Made by a program: the position numbers and the translations under genes | Shown: piece after piece, positions 16,546 to 25,619 of the stretch | Position numbering within the stretch: position 1 is the stretch's first letter | How the letters are laid out: each line of letters starts with the position of its first letter | Notes under the pieces: model-generated | Seen by the model: only the letters and a program-made list of their open reading frames with translations | What the model was told of the DNA's origin: nothing | Databases searched by the model: none | NCBI GenBank assembly: GCA_016779505.1 | Contig: JADHNM010000002.1 | Coordinates: 1 to 48,091 of the forward strand | Origin: SAR86 cluster bacterium | Lineage (GTDB): Bacteria > Pseudomonadota > Gammaproteobacteria > Magnimaribacterales > D2472 | Length of the DNA stretch: 48,091 nucleotides | Direction: 5' to 3'

Positions 16546-17453
16546 AAATTAGAATAGCAACCAGACTGTCACCACTTGCAATGCTGCAAACAAATGAGGT
16601 GATAGAAAAAATTAAATTTTTTGATCCTCATTGTATTTGTGAAATTATCAAGATGGAATCAGAAGGCGATCTAACAGACACGCCTTTGCATATGATTGGT
16701 GGGAAAGGATTATTTGTCTCTAAGCTAGAAATGGCTTTGGAGAGCGGAATTGCTGATATAGCAGTGCACAGTCTAAAGGATGTGCCAGCATCAATAAATT
16801 CTAAATTCAGTATCGCAGCAACTTTGCCAAGGGAGGCAGCAGTCGATGCAATTCTTTTAAAAGAGGGATTAACCATTGATGACTTATCAAAAAATCTTAA
16901 AATTGCTACATCTGGACCCAGAAGAAGATCTCAATTACTTTCTATTAATCCCAAATTAAACATCGTCCCTATTAGGGGGAATATTCAAACTAGAATCAAT
17001 AAAATCCAAGCTGATGATTTAGATGGTTTGATTGTCGCTAAGGCAGCACTAAATCGATTGAAAATCTTGCATCCTAATATTCATGTATTTTCAGAAAAGC
17101 AAATGTTGCCAGCAGCTGCTCAAGGAGCAATTGGTGTAGAAGTTAATACACAAGAGGTTTCATCTCATATAAGCAACTTACTTCATTTGATCAATGATCA
17201 ATTAACTTATGAAGCAACACAAATTGAAAGATTGGTTGTAGCATCCTTGGAAGGTAACTGTTTGTCTCCAATTTCAGCCCTATGCAAAATTGATGGCCAA
17301 GATGCTGAGCTAAAAGTAAGAGTATCTAATCAAGATGGAACTGATGTATACAATGAGGTGACAAGATTTAAACTAAAAAATAAAATTGATGCGGTAAATA
17401 ATTTTATAGAAATATTAATTCGCAAAGGCGCCAAAGAAATTATTCAACGATAA
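16542..17453 (+). CDS. hemC: Porphobilinogen deaminase (hydroxymethylbilane synthase)
   Basis: The enzyme polymerises four porphobilinogens into hydroxymethylbilane in tetrapyrrole synthesis. The 303-aa protein has the three-domain fold. The catalytic Asp80 is in AVHSLKDVP, the arginine-rich substrate site is in TSGPRRRSQL, and the dipyrromethane cofactor attaches at Cys240 in LEGNCLSPISA. The family loop is usually EGGC, so Asn239 is a mild variant. It is translationally coupled to rsmD, and hemD begins at the base after its stop codon. Confidence 0.97.
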   Translation: MKIRIATRLSPLAMLQTNEVIEKIKFFDPHCICEIIKMESEGDLTDTPLHMIGGKGLFVSKLEMALESGIADIAVHSLKDVPASINSKFSIAATLPREAAVDAILLKEGLTIDDLSKNLKIATSGPRRRSQLLSINPKLNIVPIRGNIQTRINKIQADDLDGLIVAKAALNRLKILHPNIHVFSEKQMLPAAAQGAIGVEVNTQEVSSHISNLLHLINDQLTYEATQIERLVVASLEGNCLSPISALCKIDGQDAELKVRVSNQDGTDVYNEVTRFKLKNKIDAVNNFIEILIRKGAKEIIQR

Positions 17454-18152
17454 ATGATTGTAAACACAAGACCTATTGATCTTGGTCAAAAAACTAATTT
17501 TTTACTCAAAAAATCTGAATGTAATTTTATTCACCTGCCATTAACTAAAATTATAAAAATAGAGCCCTCTGCGCAAGCTATACAAAACATAAATAATCTC
17601 AGTGATTATGATCTGTTAATATTTACCAGCCAATCTGCCGTGACATATGGAGCTGAATATTGCCAAAAGATTTTCAAAAATAATGCAGTGATTCCTATCC
17701 TTGCAATCGGTCTCGCCACTCAAGAATCATTGAAGAAATTTAACCTCTCTTCAATAACTCCATCAACATTTGATTCTGCTGGTTTAGCAGAAGTGATCAA
17801 AGAAAGGAGTTGTAAAAAATGCTTGATTTTTTGTGGCGAAAAAAAACCTCGCCTACTCTCTTTAACCGATATTGAGATAGATACATTTCCTTGCTATGCC
17901 TCTCATGATGAGGCAAAAATTGACCTGTCAAAAATTCAAGATGAAAATAAATTAGTAGTTTTAATCTATACCCAGCAAAGTTTAGAAGTGCTAATGCGGG
18001 AGTTGCCAGTGAATACAATCCAGAATATTACGTTAATTGTTGCCTCAAAGAGGGTAAAAGAATTATCTATAAAATTTGGTTTTAGAAATTGCGTCTTGGC
18101 AGATTCTCCTCACGATGAGGAAATGATTAAAGCAGCGCTAGCAGTAAATTAA
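17454..18152 (+). CDS. hemD: Uroporphyrinogen-III synthase
   Basis: This enzyme cyclises hydroxymethylbilane with inversion of ring D. The 232-aa protein is divergent, as is usual for HemD, but shows the two-domain pattern. It starts MIVNTRPIDLGQKTNFLL, then YDLLIFTSQSAVTYGAEY, an AIGLATQESLKKF segment and a C-terminal LIYTQQSLEVLM. The assignment rests on these and on its position immediately after hemC, the usual hemCD order. It converges on rho with a 5-bp gap. No hemX or hemY follows, unlike in enterobacteria. Confidence 0.9.
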   Translation: MIVNTRPIDLGQKTNFLLKKSECNFIHLPLTKIIKIEPSAQAIQNINNLSDYDLLIFTSQSAVTYGAEYCQKIFKNNAVIPILAIGLATQESLKKFNLSSITPSTFDSAGLAEVIKERSCKKCLIFCGEKKPRLLSLTDIEIDTFPCYASHDEAKIDLSKIQDENKLVVLIYTQQSLEVLMRELPVNTIQNITLIVASKRVKELSIKFGFRNCVLADSPHDEEMIKAALAVN

Positions 18153-18157
18153 ATTAA

Positions 18158-19438
18158 TTATTTTTTCTTTCCATTTCCGTTGCCACTTTTCATGGCGCTA
18201 AAGAACTCATCATTTGTTTTGGATGATTTTAACCTCTCAATTAAGAATTCAATTGCTTGAGAGTCTTCCATGTCATCGAGAATCTTTCTAAGGATAAACA
18301 TTCTCTGTAACTCTTCAGGGCTGGTAAGAAGGTCCTCTCTTCTGGTACCTGAGCGCCTAATGTTGATAGCAGGATATATCCTTTTTTCAGCAATTTTTCT
18401 TTCTAAATGAATCTCCATGTTGCCTGTTCCCTTGAACTCTTCATAGATCACTTCATCCATCTTAGAACCAGTTTCAACTAGAGCAGTAGCAATAATAGTT
18501 AGACTACCGCCTTCTTCTAAGTTCCTTGCAGCACCAAAAAATCTTTTTGGTCTTTCAAGTGCATTTGAGTCCACGCCGCCAGAGAGAATTTTTCCTGAAG
18601 CCGGTTGAACTGAATTATAAGCTCTACCCAATCTAGTAATAGAATCTAGCAAGATAACAACATCTTTCTTATGTTCAACAAGCCTTTTCGCTTTTTCGAT
18701 CACCATGTCTGCTACCTGAACATGCCTGGTCGGGGGTTCATCAAATGTGCTCGCAACCACTTCCCCTCTTACTGTTCTAGACATATCAGTAACCTCTTCT
18801 GGTCTCTCATCAATCAGCAATACTATTAATTCTACTTCAGGATTATTTTTCGTAATTGAATGGGCTATGCTTTGAAGCATGAGTGTTTTACCTGCTTTGG
18901 GAGGAGAAACAATTAATCCACGCTGCCCCTTGCCAATTGGAGATGCAAGATCAATAATTCTAGAAGAAAGATCTTCGGCGGACCCACTTCCCTGCTCGAG
19001 AGTAAGACGTGAAGTTGGAAAGAGTGGTGTTAAGTTTTCAAAAAGAATTTTCTTTTTTGTTTTTTCTGGAGCTTCTTTGTTGATTGTGTCAACGTAAACT
19101 AAAGCAAAATATCTTTCGCTATCTTTTGGAGGTCTAATTTTTCCATGAATTTCATCTCCTTTTCTGAGACTGAATTTTCTAACTTGGCTTGGAGATACAT
19201 AAATATCATCTGGACCCGAGCAATAGGATCCTTCTGGGGATCTTAAAAAACCAAATCCATCATTTAAAATCTCTAAAACTCCGCCGCCATATATATCTAC
19301 GCCTTCCTTGGCTTGTTGTTTAAAAATACGAAAAATGATTTCTTGCTTTTTGAGCCGCCCAACATCTTCGATTCCAAGACTTTCGGCAATATCCACCAAC
19401 TCATTGATTGGCTTGACTTTCATTTCAGTTAAATTCAT
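18158..19438 (-). CDS. rho: Transcription termination factor Rho
   Basis: Rho is a hexameric RNA-dependent ATPase that terminates untranslated transcripts. The 426-aa protein has the N-terminal Rho_N helical segment, starting MNLTEMKVKPINELVDIAESLG, and a cold-shock-like RNA-binding domain at about 50-118 (GVLEILNDGFGFLRSPEGSY). The Walker A is VSPPKAGKT (about 177-185), and VILLDSITRLGRAYN is the Walker B region. The short Gly/Lys tail NGNGKKK is slightly unusual. It lies downstream of trxA, a conserved gammaproteobacterial pair. Confidence 0.98.
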   Translation of the reverse strand: MNLTEMKVKPINELVDIAESLGIEDVGRLKKQEIIFRIFKQQAKEGVDIYGGGVLEILNDGFGFLRSPEGSYCSGPDDIYVSPSQVRKFSLRKGDEIHGKIRPPKDSERYFALVYVDTINKEAPEKTKKKILFENLTPLFPTSRLTLEQGSGSAEDLSSRIIDLASPIGKGQRGLIVSPPKAGKTLMLQSIAHSITKNNPEVELIVLLIDERPEEVTDMSRTVRGEVVASTFDEPPTRHVQVADMVIEKAKRLVEHKKDVVILLDSITRLGRAYNSVQPASGKILSGGVDSNALERPKRFFGAARNLEEGGSLTIIATALVETGSKMDEVIYEEFKGTGNMEIHLERKIAEKRIYPAINIRRSGTRREDLLTSPEELQRMFILRKILDDMEDSQAIEFLIERLKSSKTNDEFFSAMKSGNGNGKKK

Positions 19439-19509
19439 AGATTGATCTCTGGTTGTTTGGGAGTAAAAATTTTGATTTGATAGGTAGCTATAAAGCTAAG
19501 ATAAGGAAA

Positions 19510-19538
19510 ATGATAATTCCTTTTCCCAAAAGATGCAA
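19510..19538 (-). promoter_or_regulatory. Candidate rho promoter in the trxA-rho gap
   Basis: On the minus strand, TTGCAT (-35, 19533-19538) and TATCAT (-10, 19510-19515) are separated by 17 bp. This would give a leader of about 65 nt before rho, leaving room for the leader-mediated autoregulation known for rho in other bacteria. Small overlapping inverted repeats (AAGGAA/TTCCTT at 19503-19522) lie on the -10. They may instead be a weak trxA terminator, but lack a U-tract. Confidence 0.45.
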
Positions 19539-19543
19539 AGTTT

Positions 19544-19870
19544 TTAAACTTCTGCCGCTATAAAATCCTCCAATTGTTGCTTACTGATAGCGCCTATTTG
19601 CGTTGAGGCGACTTCACCATTTTTAAATATTAAAAGAGTTGGGATTGATCTAACCCCATATTGAACTGCCAAGTCCTGATTAGAATCTACATCAAGTTTA
19701 CAAACCTTAATTGAACCAACCATTGCATCAGCGACTTCTTCAACCGTGGGAGCAAGTTGTTTACAAGGGCCGCACCATTCTGCCCAAAAATCAATTAACA
19801 CTGGTAAATCTGATTCTAAAACTTCCTGATTAAAGTTTACAGATGTAATTTCTTTGACGTTGTCACTCAT
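19544..19870 (-). CDS. trxA: Thioredoxin 1
   Basis: This is a cytosolic dithiol reductant for ribonucleotide reductase, PAPS reductase and protein disulfides. The 108-aa protein has the classic length, with the active site W32-C-G-P-C36 in AEWCGPCKQLAP. The conserved cis-proline region is GVRSIPTLLIFKNGE. Its start overlaps the hemB stop by 4 bases, and rho follows after 105 bp. Confidence 0.97.
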   Translation of the reverse strand: MSDNVKEITSVNFNQEVLESDLPVLIDFWAEWCGPCKQLAPTVEEVADAMVGSIKVCKLDVDSNQDLAVQYGVRSIPTLLIFKNGEVASTQIGAISKQQLEDFIAAEV

Positions 19871-20859
19871 GAATTTATCTCCGATGCTATTTGCTTTGCT
19901 GCGTAGGTTAAGATGGCATCAGCGCCAGCTCTTTTACAGCATAACAAAGATTCTAACATAACATTTTTATCAAGCCACCCCTTCTCAATACTTAACTTTA
20001 GCATTGAGTATTCTCCGCTCACCTGATATACAAAAGTCGGGATCTGAAACTCAGATTTAATTGCATGAACCACATCAAGATACGCTGTGCCAGGCTTAAC
20101 CATAACAATATCTGCACCCTCTTCTATATCCATGGCTGTTTCATGGAGAGCTTCGTTAAGGTTTGCAAAATTCATCTGATATGTTTTCTTTGAAGCCTTG
20201 CCTAGATTTGCAGACGATCCTACCGCTTCTCTAAATGGACCATAAAAACTTGAAGCATATTTGGCTGCGTAAGACAGTATTACTGTGTCTACGAATGCAT
20301 GTGACTCCAATATATCCCTAATCGCCCTCACCCTTCCGTCCATCATGTCCGAAGGGGCAAGTATATCTGCACCAGATTGAGCTAAAAGCAAGGCTTGATC
20401 TTGAAGCAACTCTAATGTCTGATCATTATCCACATGCCCATCTAATAATACCCCGTCATGCCCGTGATCTGTGTAGGGATCAAGTGCGACATCAGCAATC
20501 TTAATGACCTCTGGAAATCTATCTGCCAAGCCTTTTAATGCTGAACACACTATGTTCTTATCATCAAAAGCATGTGAGCCTTTTTGATCTTTTTTATTAG
20601 CATCAATTGCAGGAAAAATTGCAACTGATTTTATCCCTTTATTAATCAATGCCTCAGTTTCGGCATAAAGAGAGTCCAAATTATGCCTAAATATACCTGG
20701 CATAGAGGGTATTTCAATTTGCTTATCTGATTGATCAGCAATGAAAATTGGCTGTATTAGATCATTGGTGCTTAAATTATTCTCAGCAACAAGATCCCTC
20801 AAATAACCTTTTGAACGAGTTCGTCGAAGTCTTGTATGAGGATATGTTCTTTTAATCAT
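19867..20859 (-). CDS. hemB: Delta-aminolevulinic acid dehydratase (porphobilinogen synthase)
   Basis: The enzyme condenses two 5-aminolevulinates to porphobilinogen. The 330-aa TIM barrel has its two active-site lysines at Lys200 (ILSYAAKYASSFYGPFREA) and Lys255 (MVKPGTAYLDV). The metal loop reads DVALDPYTDHGHDG (D123, D127, D131) and not the Cys-rich DVCxC form, so the enzyme should be of the zinc-independent, Mg-activated type. It lies between ilvD (5-bp gap) and trxA (4-bp overlap). Confidence 0.97.
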   Translation of the reverse strand: MIKRTYPHTRLRRTRSKGYLRDLVAENNLSTNDLIQPIFIADQSDKQIEIPSMPGIFRHNLDSLYAETEALINKGIKSVAIFPAIDANKKDQKGSHAFDDKNIVCSALKGLADRFPEVIKIADVALDPYTDHGHDGVLLDGHVDNDQTLELLQDQALLLAQSGADILAPSDMMDGRVRAIRDILESHAFVDTVILSYAAKYASSFYGPFREAVGSSANLGKASKKTYQMNFANLNEALHETAMDIEEGADIVMVKPGTAYLDVVHAIKSEFQIPTFVYQVSGEYSMLKLSIEKGWLDKNVMLESLLCCKRAGADAILTYAAKQIASEINS

Positions 20860-20864
20860 AAAAA

Positions 20865-22526
20865 TTAATCTGTGATAGCGCCTTTTGATGCTGACTGAAC
20901 TGTTTTCTTGTATTTTGCAAGCACTCCACTTTTTGGGGACGAATTTGGATTTTTCCAGTGTTCTGATCTTTTTTTCATTTCATCATCAGAAATATTAAGA
21001 GTTAAAATGTCTGCATTTGCATCAATTATTATCTCATCGCCATCTTGAATAAGCGCAATAGGGCCCCCCATCTCTGCCTCAGGACTAATGTGTCCAACAA
21101 CAAAACCATGAGTTCCACCAGAGAATCTCCCATCAGTGATAAAGGCAACTTTGTTTCCTAATCCTTGACCCATAATCGCAGAGGTAGGTTTTAGCATTTC
21201 TCTCATTCCAGGTCCGCCCTGAGGACCTTCGAATCTAATAACAACGACATCACCCTCAACAATTTTTTTCTCAAGAATTGCTACCATGCCTTCTTCTTCA
21301 GAATTAAAAACCTTTGCATTTCCCTTAAAGAGAGTTCCTTCTTTGCCGGTAATTTTTGCTACTGCTCCCTCTGGAGCTAAGTTCCCATAAAGTATTCTCA
21401 AGTGGCTGGAATCCTTAACCGGTTTAGATAATGGCAGAATGATTTTTTGATTTTCAGGATATGGTGAAACCTCTTGAAGGTTTTCTGCCAAGGTTTTACC
21501 GGTAACTGTTAAGCAATCTCCATGCAGTAGACCTTGTTCAAGCATCATCTTCATCATTGGAGCGATGCCACCAATAGCATTAAGCTCAGACATGAAGTGG
21601 GCACCAAAAGGTTTTATGTCAGCCAAAACAGGAGTGACTTTTCCGATGCGTGTAAAATCATCTAGATCAAGATCAACGCCAATAGAATGAGCCATTGCAA
21701 GAAGATGCAAGACAGCATTGGTTGACCCACCCAATGCAATCACGACTGCTATCGAGTTCTCAAAGGCTTTCTTTGTCATAATATCACTAGGCTTTATATC
21801 AAGGTCTAATAAATTTTTAATCGCAGCACCTGCATTCTGACAATCTTGTTTTTTATCGCTAGAAACTGCATCTTGGCTGCTACTTCCAGGCAAGCTCATT
21901 CCGAGAGCCTCTATACTAGATGCCATAGTATTAGCCGTATACATGCCTCCACAGGATCCAGGCCCTTTAACAGAAATTTTCTCAACTGCTATTAAATCCT
22001 CTTCGCTAATGCTTCCCTTTGCATATTCACCAACTTTCTCACATACAGTGACATAATCAGTATTGATGGGGCTTGGTCGTATAGAACCGCCATAAATAAA
22101 TATTGAAGGTCTGTTTAATCTTGCCAATCCTATTAGAGCGCCTGGCATATTTTTGTCACACCCACCAATTGCCACCACTCCATCGTAGCCCAAACATCCC
22201 ACAACAGTTTCAATAGAGTCAGCAATAACTTCTCTTGATACTAATGAATATTTCATTCCCTGAGTTCCCATCGATATGCCATCTGATACGGTGATGGTAT
22301 TGAAAAGAACTCCCTTGCAGTCAGAGGCGTCAATGGATTTCTCCACAAGATCTGCCAATTCATTTATGTGCATATTGCATGGAGTTACTTTTGACCAAGT
22401 TGATGCTATGCCAACCAAAGGCTTTGAAAAATCAGCTGTTTCAAAGCCAACGCCTCTAAGCATAGAGCGCGAAGCAGCCTGATGGGGCCCATCTACTAAA
22501 TTCTTTGAAAATTTTCTATTAGGCAT
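20865..22526 (-). CDS. ilvD: Dihydroxy-acid dehydratase
   Basis: This iron-sulfur enzyme dehydrates dihydroxy acids to 2-keto acids, the third step of branched-chain amino acid synthesis. The 553-aa protein has candidate cluster ligands Cys50 (VTPCN), Cys123 (GGCDKNMPG) and Cys192 (GSCGGMYTANT). At this length it resembles the shorter IlvD class more than the 616-aa E. coli form, so the cluster could be [2Fe-2S]. GRFSGGTHGFVVGHISPEA is the conserved C-terminal block. It is separated from ilvBNC by about 17 kb. Confidence 0.97.
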   Translation of the reverse strand: MPNRKFSKNLVDGPHQAASRSMLRGVGFETADFSKPLVGIASTWSKVTPCNMHINELADLVEKSIDASDCKGVLFNTITVSDGISMGTQGMKYSLVSREVIADSIETVVGCLGYDGVVAIGGCDKNMPGALIGLARLNRPSIFIYGGSIRPSPINTDYVTVCEKVGEYAKGSISEEDLIAVEKISVKGPGSCGGMYTANTMASSIEALGMSLPGSSSQDAVSSDKKQDCQNAGAAIKNLLDLDIKPSDIMTKKAFENSIAVVIALGGSTNAVLHLLAMAHSIGVDLDLDDFTRIGKVTPVLADIKPFGAHFMSELNAIGGIAPMMKMMLEQGLLHGDCLTVTGKTLAENLQEVSPYPENQKIILPLSKPVKDSSHLRILYGNLAPEGAVAKITGKEGTLFKGNAKVFNSEEEGMVAILEKKIVEGDVVVIRFEGPQGGPGMREMLKPTSAIMGQGLGNKVAFITDGRFSGGTHGFVVGHISPEAEMGGPIALIQDGDEIIIDANADILTLNISDDEMKKRSEHWKNPNSSPKSGVLAKYKKTVQSASKGAITD

Positions 22527-22528
22527 AA

Positions 22529-24127
22529 TTAAACAGTTGAATAACGCAATGCAGCATTAAGAAGTTTATCAGTATAGTCTTCTTCTGGATTTGAGAAAAC
22601 TTGTTTGGCGGGCCCTGACTCTACAATAACTCCATTTTGCATTACAAATATATAATCTGACATCGACCTCACCACTTTTAAATCATGGCTGATAAATAAA
22701 TAAGTTAATTCATACTGTTTCTGGATGTTTTTTAATAACTCAATAACTTGAATTTGAATTGATCTATCTAATGCGGATGTAGGCTCATCCAAAATCATAA
22801 ATGAAGGATTTAAAATAAGCGACCTTGCAATCGCAACTCGCTGCCTTTGACCTCCAGAAAATTCATGCGGATATTTAAATCTATCATCTGGATTAATTTC
22901 TACTGCCCTAAGACTATCAGCAATGCGTTCATCTTTTTGTTTTTGACTAAGGCTAAAATGCACATCTAAACCTTCTCCAACTATCTCCCCAACAGTCATC
23001 CGCGGTGAAAGAGAGCCATATGGATCCTGAAAAACAATCTGAATATCTTTCTTAATTGATTTTGATTCCTTTGAGTTTAATTGACCAATATCCACGCCGT
23101 CATAAAGAATTGAGCCCTGATAATTAATTAGTCCAGCCAAAGCTTTGCCGAGAGTAGATTTACCGGAACCAGACTCCCCAACTAATCCTATTGTTGATTT
23201 TTGGGGAATAGAAAAATTTACATCTTTAACTGCGTGAAAAAAATCTTTTTTAAAAAATGTTTTTTTTGGCAAGGGATAAAAGATATTTAAGTCCTTAACA
23301 ATAATTAAGGGAGGCTCTCCGATTAAAGTTTCTTGCTTAATTGATGGTTCAGAATTTATCAGCTTTTTTGTGTAAACATGCTGAGGATTGGAGAAAACTG
23401 CTTTTGTATTTCCTTGCTCAACAACCATCCCCTCTTGCATAACAGTGATAGTGTCTGAAAATTTTTCAATTAATCCTAAATCATGAGTGATAAACAATAT
23501 AGACATTCCCACCTCATCCTTTAGCTTTGTCATCAAATCAAGTATTTGAGCTTGTATGGTCACATCAAGTGCAGTTGTGGGTTCATCGGCAATTAGCAAT
23601 TTAGGCTTATTAGCGAGAGCCATTGCGATCATAATTCTTTGACGTTGACCCCCCGAAAGCTCATGAGGGTATGAATTAAATCGTCTATCAACCTCAGTAA
23701 TTTCAACAAGATTCATGAGATTTTTTGCCTCGGCTATAGCCTCAGATTTTGCTTGTGCTTTATGCAAAAGTATAGATTCAACTATTTGATCTCCAACTCT
23801 ATGGTAGGGATTTAACGAAGTCATGGGTTCTTGAAAAATCATTGAAATTTTATTTCCCCGAATTTTTCTTAAAGAAGATTTATCAGCATTAAGTATTTCC
23901 ACTCCATCAAACATGATTGATGATTCATCACCAAATGAGGCTTTGGGTTCTGGAAGCAAACGCATTATAGACATTGCTGTAACAGATTTGCCTGATCCTG
24001 ACTCGCCTACTAGACCAACAATCTGATTTTCGTTAATTGATAAGTTTAAATTCTTTACGGCCAAAAACTCATTTTTTCTAACTTGAAAACTGATGGATAA
24101 ATTAGAGATTTGGAGTAATGGTTTCAT
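22529..24127 (-). CDS. Double ABC ATPase of a peptide/nickel-type (YejF-like) transporter
   Basis: The 532-aa protein is two fused ATP-binding domains of the oligopeptide/dipeptide importer family. The first has Walker A GESGSGKSVTAMS (about 40-52), signature LSGGQRQRI and Walker B LLIADEPTTALD. The second has GESGSGKSTLGKALAG (about 325), FSGGQRQRVAIARS and MILDEPTSALD. The fused layout and length fit E. coli YejF (529 aa). No permease or binding-protein gene lies beside it, so partners must be encoded elsewhere. Its start overlaps the esterase stop by 4 bases, and ilvD follows after 2 bp. Confidence 0.92.
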   Translation of the reverse strand: MKPLLQISNLSISFQVRKNEFLAVKNLNLSINENQIVGLVGESGSGKSVTAMSIMRLLPEPKASFGDESSIMFDGVEILNADKSSLRKIRGNKISMIFQEPMTSLNPYHRVGDQIVESILLHKAQAKSEAIAEAKNLMNLVEITEVDRRFNSYPHELSGGQRQRIMIAMALANKPKLLIADEPTTALDVTIQAQILDLMTKLKDEVGMSILFITHDLGLIEKFSDTITVMQEGMVVEQGNTKAVFSNPQHVYTKKLINSEPSIKQETLIGEPPLIIVKDLNIFYPLPKKTFFKKDFFHAVKDVNFSIPQKSTIGLVGESGSGKSTLGKALAGLINYQGSILYDGVDIGQLNSKESKSIKKDIQIVFQDPYGSLSPRMTVGEIVGEGLDVHFSLSQKQKDERIADSLRAVEINPDDRFKYPHEFSGGQRQRVAIARSLILNPSFMILDEPTSALDRSIQIQVIELLKNIQKQYELTYLFISHDLKVVRSMSDYIFVMQNGVIVESGPAKQVFSNPEEDYTDKLLNAALRYSTV

Positions 24128-25152
24128 TGTTTTAAAAATTGTTTATATGTCTTCAACCAGTCCCTTGTAGCCTCTTTAGCTGCTTTTAATGCGGTCATAT
24201 TAACAAAACCATGAATAAGATGGGGATAATGAATTTGCTGGACTTCATTATCACTATCATTAAGCAACCTTGCATAGGCCTCTCCCTCATCGCTTAAGGG
24301 ATCAAAGCCAGCTGTAATTATTAGGGTCTTAGGAAGACGAGCTTTAGGATTGATGGTTAGATTAAACACTGGATCATCAAGATTGACTTGTGAGTCGATG
24401 AATTGCTCCCAGAACCAAATCATTGCTTTTTGACTTAAAAAGAATCCTTCAGCAAAATCAATTTGAGATCTTGAGTTACAAGCTGGGTCTGTCATTGGAT
24501 AGATTAGACACTGGGATAAAGGGAGCAATAAATTATTTACAGCTCTATATGTCGATAGCGATGCAGCCAAGTGGGCTCCAGCACTATCACCACAGAGGCT
24601 GATCTCCTTTATGGGTAAGCCCAATTTATCTCCCAGCCATTCCAGAGCTAAATTAGAATCTTGAACTGAAGAAGGAAACTTATTTTCAGGCGCTAACCTA
24701 TACTCAAGTGAAAAAATTTTTGCTCCAATCTCAGCTGAAAAAAATTTTAACCATGGATCATGAGTATTAATGCTTCCAAGGACATAACCACCGCCATGAA
24801 AATATAAAATTGGAGACTCTATCAAAACCCTCTCAGGACAGTATTCTCTGATCTTCAGCTCACCAAATTCAGCAGGAATTAAATGATCTATTGTTTGAGT
24901 GGATGACCTTGGCTTTGCGTTTAGCGGCAAGCCATCTCTCCCACTTTCTAACTCCTGCCTTAATTCTTGAGCTGAATTAAATCTATTTAGATCATCAAAA
25001 ACATTTGATTGCAATGATTGAAGTGCTAAAAAAACCTGTGTTTGAAAATCTAGAATTTGGTTATTAATGATAATGCTTTTTTGAAAAGTCAGGCATCTTA
25101 ACAACCAAACTGGAAGTGAAAAGAAAATTTTTAAAAATAATTTTATTGCCAT
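24124..25152 (-). CDS. Alpha/beta hydrolase (HSL-like carboxylesterase)
   Basis: The 342-aa protein is of the hormone-sensitive-lipase esterase family. The oxyanion motif HGGG is at residues 119-122 and nucleophile Ser190 is in CGDSAGAHLAAS. The acid is in TAGFDPLSDEG (near 286) and the base in LIHGFVNM (near 315). The hydrophobic N-terminus (LFLKIFFSLPVWLLR) suggests membrane association or an anchor. Natural substrate is unknown; the family takes short-chain acyl esters. It heads the tight run of genes down to trxA. Only 21 bp separate its start codon from the divergent DsbD-like gene. Confidence 0.9.
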   Translation of the reverse strand: MAIKLFLKIFFSLPVWLLRCLTFQKSIIINNQILDFQTQVFLALQSLQSNVFDDLNRFNSAQELRQELESGRDGLPLNAKPRSSTQTIDHLIPAEFGELKIREYCPERVLIESPILYFHGGGYVLGSINTHDPWLKFFSAEIGAKIFSLEYRLAPENKFPSSVQDSNLALEWLGDKLGLPIKEISLCGDSAGAHLAASLSTYRAVNNLLLPLSQCLIYPMTDPACNSRSQIDFAEGFFLSQKAMIWFWEQFIDSQVNLDDPVFNLTINPKARLPKTLIITAGFDPLSDEGEAYARLLNDSDNEVQQIHYPHLIHGFVNMTALKAAKEATRDWLKTYKQFLKQ

Positions 25153-25173
25153 GCTTTCTTTTATAATTCATCA

Positions 25174-25587
25174 ATGAATTCTAGAATTTTATTATACTCG
25201 TTTGTTTTTCTATCCGGATTTATATTTAGTAAAGCTCAGTTTGAAGAGAAGCAGATATTAAATGTTGATGAGGCATTTGTTTTGAATACATCCTTTTTAG
25301 AAAATAAAATCTTTATATCTTGGAATATTAAACCAGGATACTACCTATATAAAAAATCAATTTTAATTAAATCGGGTGATGACACCATCAAACACAGATA
25401 CATATTAAAAGATGAATCACAGATATCTGATGAGTTTTTTGGTGAATCAACTATCTTCAAAGGAGCGCTAGAGGTTGAAGCTGAGCTAATAGATGTTAAT
25501 CTATTCAAGCTTCAAGGCATTCAGGTAATTTACCAAGGTTGTGCTGAAGGAAAGTACTGTTATCCAAAAAGAATTAAAAGTTTATAA
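25174..25587 (+). CDS. Stand-alone DsbD N-terminal (alpha) domain protein
   Basis: The 137-aa periplasmic protein has a signal peptide (about 1-21, ending SKAQ). The rest is the immunoglobulin-like DsbD alpha domain: FISWNIKPGYYLYKKSI, DEFFGESTIFKG and YQGCAEGKYCYPK. Cys123 and Cys129 have the same Cx5C spacing as E. coli DsbD Cys103/Cys109. The membrane and C-terminal thioredoxin domains of DsbD are absent, because the gene stops and aroQ starts 42 bp later. dsbD lies just upstream of aroQ-accB-accC in Pseudomonas-type genomes, so this is likely its remnant or a derived single-domain protein. It could still accept electrons from a separate CcdA or ScsB. Confidence 0.85.
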   Translation: MNSRILLYSFVFLSGFIFSKAQFEEKQILNVDEAFVLNTSFLENKIFISWNIKPGYYLYKKSILIKSGDDTIKHRYILKDESQISDEFFGESTIFKGALEVEAELIDVNLFKLQGIQVIYQGCAEGKYCYPKRIKSL

Positions 25588-25592
25588 AATCG

Positions 25593-25619
25593 TTTAACTT
25601 CTTAGAAAAACACTATAAA
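25593..25619 (+). promoter_or_regulatory. Weak candidate promoter before aroQ
   Basis: TTTAAC (25593-25598) and TATAAA (25614-25619) are separated by 15 bp and lie in the 42-bp gap after the DsbD-like gene. A start would fall a few bases before the aroQ ATG, so the transcript could be almost leaderless. No ribosome-binding site is evident for aroQ. Confidence 0.3.
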
